Source of the DNA: Myotis daubentonii | Lineage: Eukaryota; Chordata; Mammalia; Chiroptera; Vespertilionidae | Direction of reading: 5' to 3' | DNA: 64,000 nt | Assembly (NCBI RefSeq): GCF_963259705.1 | Contig: NC_081844.1 | Span: 19,453,715-19,517,714 of the forward strand | Shown: positions 61,421 through 64,000 of the stretch, one piece after another | How positions within the stretch are numbered: position 1 is the first letter of the stretch | How the letters are laid out: every line of letters begins with the position of its first letter | Position numbers and translations under genes: made by a program | The notes under the pieces: model-generated | What the model was told of the DNA's origin: nothing | Database searches by the model: none | Seen by the model: the letters and a program-made list of their open reading frames with translations, nothing else

Positions 61421-62110
61421 GGCGAGGCCGGGCCGCGTCTACACGGTCGGGTACCGACGCCCCCTTTGTGGTCCCCCAACCCGCTGGTGGCGGGATCCCA
61501 CAGGGACCGACAGATGCGGACGTGGGGACAGCACCCCAGGCAGACGCGGCGTGCGGGCTGGGCCGCAGGGGGTGTGGGGGGCGGGCTCTCTCCGCCTCGG
61601 GGCGGGACTCGGAGCCCCGCACCTGCGCGCAGGCCCTGCCCAGCGGCAGAAGCGATTGGGGTGCGGGCTGGGGTGGCGGGTGTCACTCCCTCGTGGGAAG
61701 GGACACCGGGGCTGCCATGTCCGAGGCCCGCGGGCTGCACGGAGGGGCAGGAAGGGCTGTCACCGCATCGCCAGCCAGCATCGCAGCCCCACGCCCGGCC
61801 CCGCCCGCTCCGGCTCCGGCGCTTTCCCGGCTCTCGGGGGTCTTCGGGACCCACGATCCGAGCAGGCCCCGCCCCTGTCCTCCAACCCCGGCACTGGCGA
61901 CCCCTGGCGGCGGGTCTCGGCCGCTGTGCGCACTCTCCAGGCCCGGGCCACGCCTCCAGGCCAGTGCTCCGCGGGCCCTAGGCCATGAACTCCCGTCCCG
62001 CCCCACATTCAGATCCGACTTTGGCCCCACCCGCCCTTCCTCTGAGAAGCCGTCCCTGCAAGACGCCGAAGGAGGGGGTCGTCTGTGGCTCTGGCCCCCT
62101 TAAATCTCTG
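61421..62110 (-). promoter_or_regulatory. MAST3: CpG-island promoter of the long MAST3 form
   Basis: GC- and CpG-rich region upstream of the long-form start, without TATA. Its high GC keeps several frames open on both strands, including a 405-codon one on the plus strand; none has recognisable protein content. Nothing shows a divergent gene. Confidence 0.55.
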
Positions 62111-62409
62111 GGTGGACCCCGTCCGGCACACCGCAGGTGGCAGAGACTAGACAACCCTTAGGTCTTTGCTCCGGTCCTGCCCCGCGATGTGGGACTTTGC
62201 CCTCCGTGGTTCGGACGGATTCACTGTCCACCCCCCTCCCCCAGCCTGGGCAAAGGCTACTACCCGAGCATGTCCAAGACCCAGCCCCTACTGGGCCACC
62301 AGGCTCTCCCCGCCAGCTGCATCATCCCCGGTCCAAGGAGAGCCGATGGTCAGGGCTTGAGGGCCACTCTGTACTTGTCCCCGCCATGAGATTTCAAACT
62401 GTCATCCAA

Positions 62410-62820
62410 CACCCCGGGCCTCTCCTTTCTTTTCTCCCTCCACCTCCCCTGTGCTCGCTCCAGCTGCCCCGTCTCCAAGCCGGTCTTCCAATGCCAAACT
62501 GGCTCACACCTCAGGACCCGCGTCGATGCTGTTCCCTCTGTCTGAAAGGCTGTTCCCCTTAGTCTTTTCCCCTGGCCCCTTCCCCCTGTTCCAGATTTAG
62601 GCTCAAATGTCACTTCCTTCCAGGCTAAAGCCGCCCCGCAGTCCCTCTGTCTGTCTCTGTTTCATTTCTCCCCTGCAAAACCACTTCACCATCCCTCTCC
62701 CCAAGAGAGTGAGAGCTGCATGGGCAGGACCCAGCCATGGCTAGTCCCTGTGTCCCTTGTGCCTGGAACAGGGCCTGGCACACAGGAGGGGCTCAAAACA
62801 AGTTTGTTAAGTGAATGACT
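62410..62820 (+). repeat. L2 LINE 3' end relic
   Basis: Fairly complete order: GGTCTTCCAATGCC, GTTCCCTCTGTCTGAAAGGC, GCTCAAATGTCACTTCC, GAGAGTGAGAGCTGCATGGGC, GCCTGGCACACAGGAGGGGCTC and AAGTGAATGA. Confidence 0.65.
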
Positions 62821-63626
62821 TCCCTGGTGGGCAAGAAATCTGTACTCCCAACTTGGTTGACTACAACCTCCAAAGAGGGGGTGTCCGCACTCATGCACCT
62901 CCAGACCATCAGCACAAGGTAAACCCCGCCCCGTCCAGGGCTTTGTTTCCCCATCTGTTAACCAGCAACCGTACTGAACAAAATGTCCTCTGAACTTTTG
63001 GGGTCCAGAAATGCCAACCTACAGGGCACTTATGTGACCCCGAAGGATACAGTGTTCTACCCATGTTCCCTGAAAGAGCTCCCCATCATGGGAGGCATGT
63101 AGCGGCTGCCAGGACATGAGATTGTAATTCTCGAGAGTCTGGACTCCTGATGCCAGAGGAGTTTGTCCCCTTCTGAGCTGGGTGCCTTTGAGCCAGTGAT
63201 GTAACCTCCTTTACATCTCATTTCCTCATTTGCAAACTAGCCTGGGCCTCTCAGCCTGTGGTGAGGCCAAGTGAGGTACTTGTGAATTACTTTGCAAACA
63301 CCAGGCGTAGGAGGATCAAGGTGAGAAGCTTTGCTGTAATTATTAAATAAATTCACAATTTGGAGGTTGCTGCTGAAATATCTGTGCCCAGCACCACGGG
63401 ACCCCCACCCAGCCGACCGGCCCCTGGTAAACTCACCCCCGTCCACGGCGAGGCAGGCTCAGTTCCTTCTGAAAGAAGATGAAAATGGGTCATTTCCAGA
63501 GAGACAAGCCCTTTCACCCCTGGCCCTCCACCCATCTCACACCCCAGTGGCCCCATGCTCACCCTGCCCCAGCCTATGGCTTCTTTCTGCTTTCCCCTCA
63601 TACTGGGCTCAGCTCTGCCTCAGAAT
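62821..63626. other. Intergenic, no gene seen
   Basis: Only MIR-like text (TTTCCTCATTTGCAAACTAG near 63220, GTACTTGTGAATTACTTTGCAAAC) is visible. In human the next gene on this side is IL12RB1. Its first exon was not found in this window. Confidence 0.4.
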
Positions 63627-63837
63627 CAGGGGTGCTCAAACTACGGCCCGCAGGCCACATGCAAATACAAATATTGTATTTGTTCCCGTTTTGTTTTTTT
63701 ACTTCAAAATAAGATATGTGCAGTGTGCATAGGAATTTGTTCATAGTTTTTTGTTTTTTTTTAAACTATAGTCCAGCCCTCCAACGGCCTAAGGGACAGT
63801 GAACTGGCCCCCTGTTTAAAAAGTTTGAGGACCCCTG
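63627..63837 (+). mobile_element. Non-autonomous hAT element with a different target type
   Basis: 211 bp, CAGGGGTGCTCAAACTACGG start and AAAAAGTTTGAGGACCCCTG end. Perfect 8-bp duplication CTCAGAAT (63619-63626, 63838-63845). The target fits nTnnnnAn, the Ac-type preference, unlike the CTAG-centred targets of the other copies. It contains two T-rich runs. Confidence 0.9.
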
Positions 63838-64000
63838 CTCAGAATCTTTGCACCAGCTGTGTCCTCTGCCAGCTCTGGTGCTACTTAATTTGCAGCTCAC
63901 ATCTCAGGTCTCAGCTCACTCAGCCCTTCCTCCTGAAAGCCCTCCTTGCCCAGCTCACACCCTATTTGTATGACAAATAACTCCATTATTTAAGATAAAC

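Noticed and set aside
61421..64000. IL12RB1 5' exon
   Set aside because: Expected next to MAST3 from the human map, but no signal-peptide exon with matching text was found on the plus strand.

Overview
This is a mammalian (bat) nuclear genome window with introns, GT-AG splice sites, CpG-island promoters and dense retroposons. I place it in a vespertilionid bat. About twenty copies of a tRNA-derived SINE match the VES family of these bats. There is also a Helitron with Helibat-like termini and several short hAT transposons, two of them SPIN-like. That combination of young DNA transposons is, as far as is known, characteristic of Vespertilionidae among mammals. The species cannot be named from the sequence.

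The genes match human 19p13.11, read inverted: RAB3A (+, 526-3855; non-coding first exon off the left edge), MPV17L2 (-, 5259-7243), IFI30/GILT (-, 11928-14878), PIK3R2/p85-beta (-, 18150-27448) and MAST3 (-, 32612-61420). I traced 58 coding exons plus one alternative first exon. Every internal junction has GT and AG, the phases add up, and no reading frame is broken. Deduced lengths are 220, about 194, 243, 727 and 1,320 aa (1,304 aa for the short MAST3 form).

Layout. 1-4.5 kb: RAB3A, convergent with MPV17L2. 7.2-11.7 kb: intergenic, starting with a CCAAT-rich MPV17L2 promoter and a second promoter-like block, then LTRs, SINEs and an L1 tail. 11.7-15.2 kb: IFI30 and its CpG island, with an interferon-response-like site in intron 1. 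17.3-29.6 kb: PIK3R2, with a SPIN/hAT/SINE cluster in one intron. 29.6-30.1 kb: a decayed ~76-bp tandem repeat at the PIK3R2 promoter. 30.6-61.4 kb: MAST3, with two alternative promoters (about 56.8 and 61.4 kb), a Helitron, nested hAT and SINE insertions and a 4-kb intron made largely of old repeats. 61.4-64 kb: CpG island, L2 relic and a hAT element; no further gene is visible.

The genes are not an operon or pathway. RAB3A acts in vesicle exocytosis, MPV17L2 in mitochondria, IFI30 in the lysosome, p85-beta in PI3K signalling and MAST3 as a PDZ-containing kinase. I found no clearly new gene system. The most unusual material is in the repeats and promoters: CTAG-centred hAT target sites, SINE and hAT copies nested in both directions, the promoter minisatellite and the CCAAT array.
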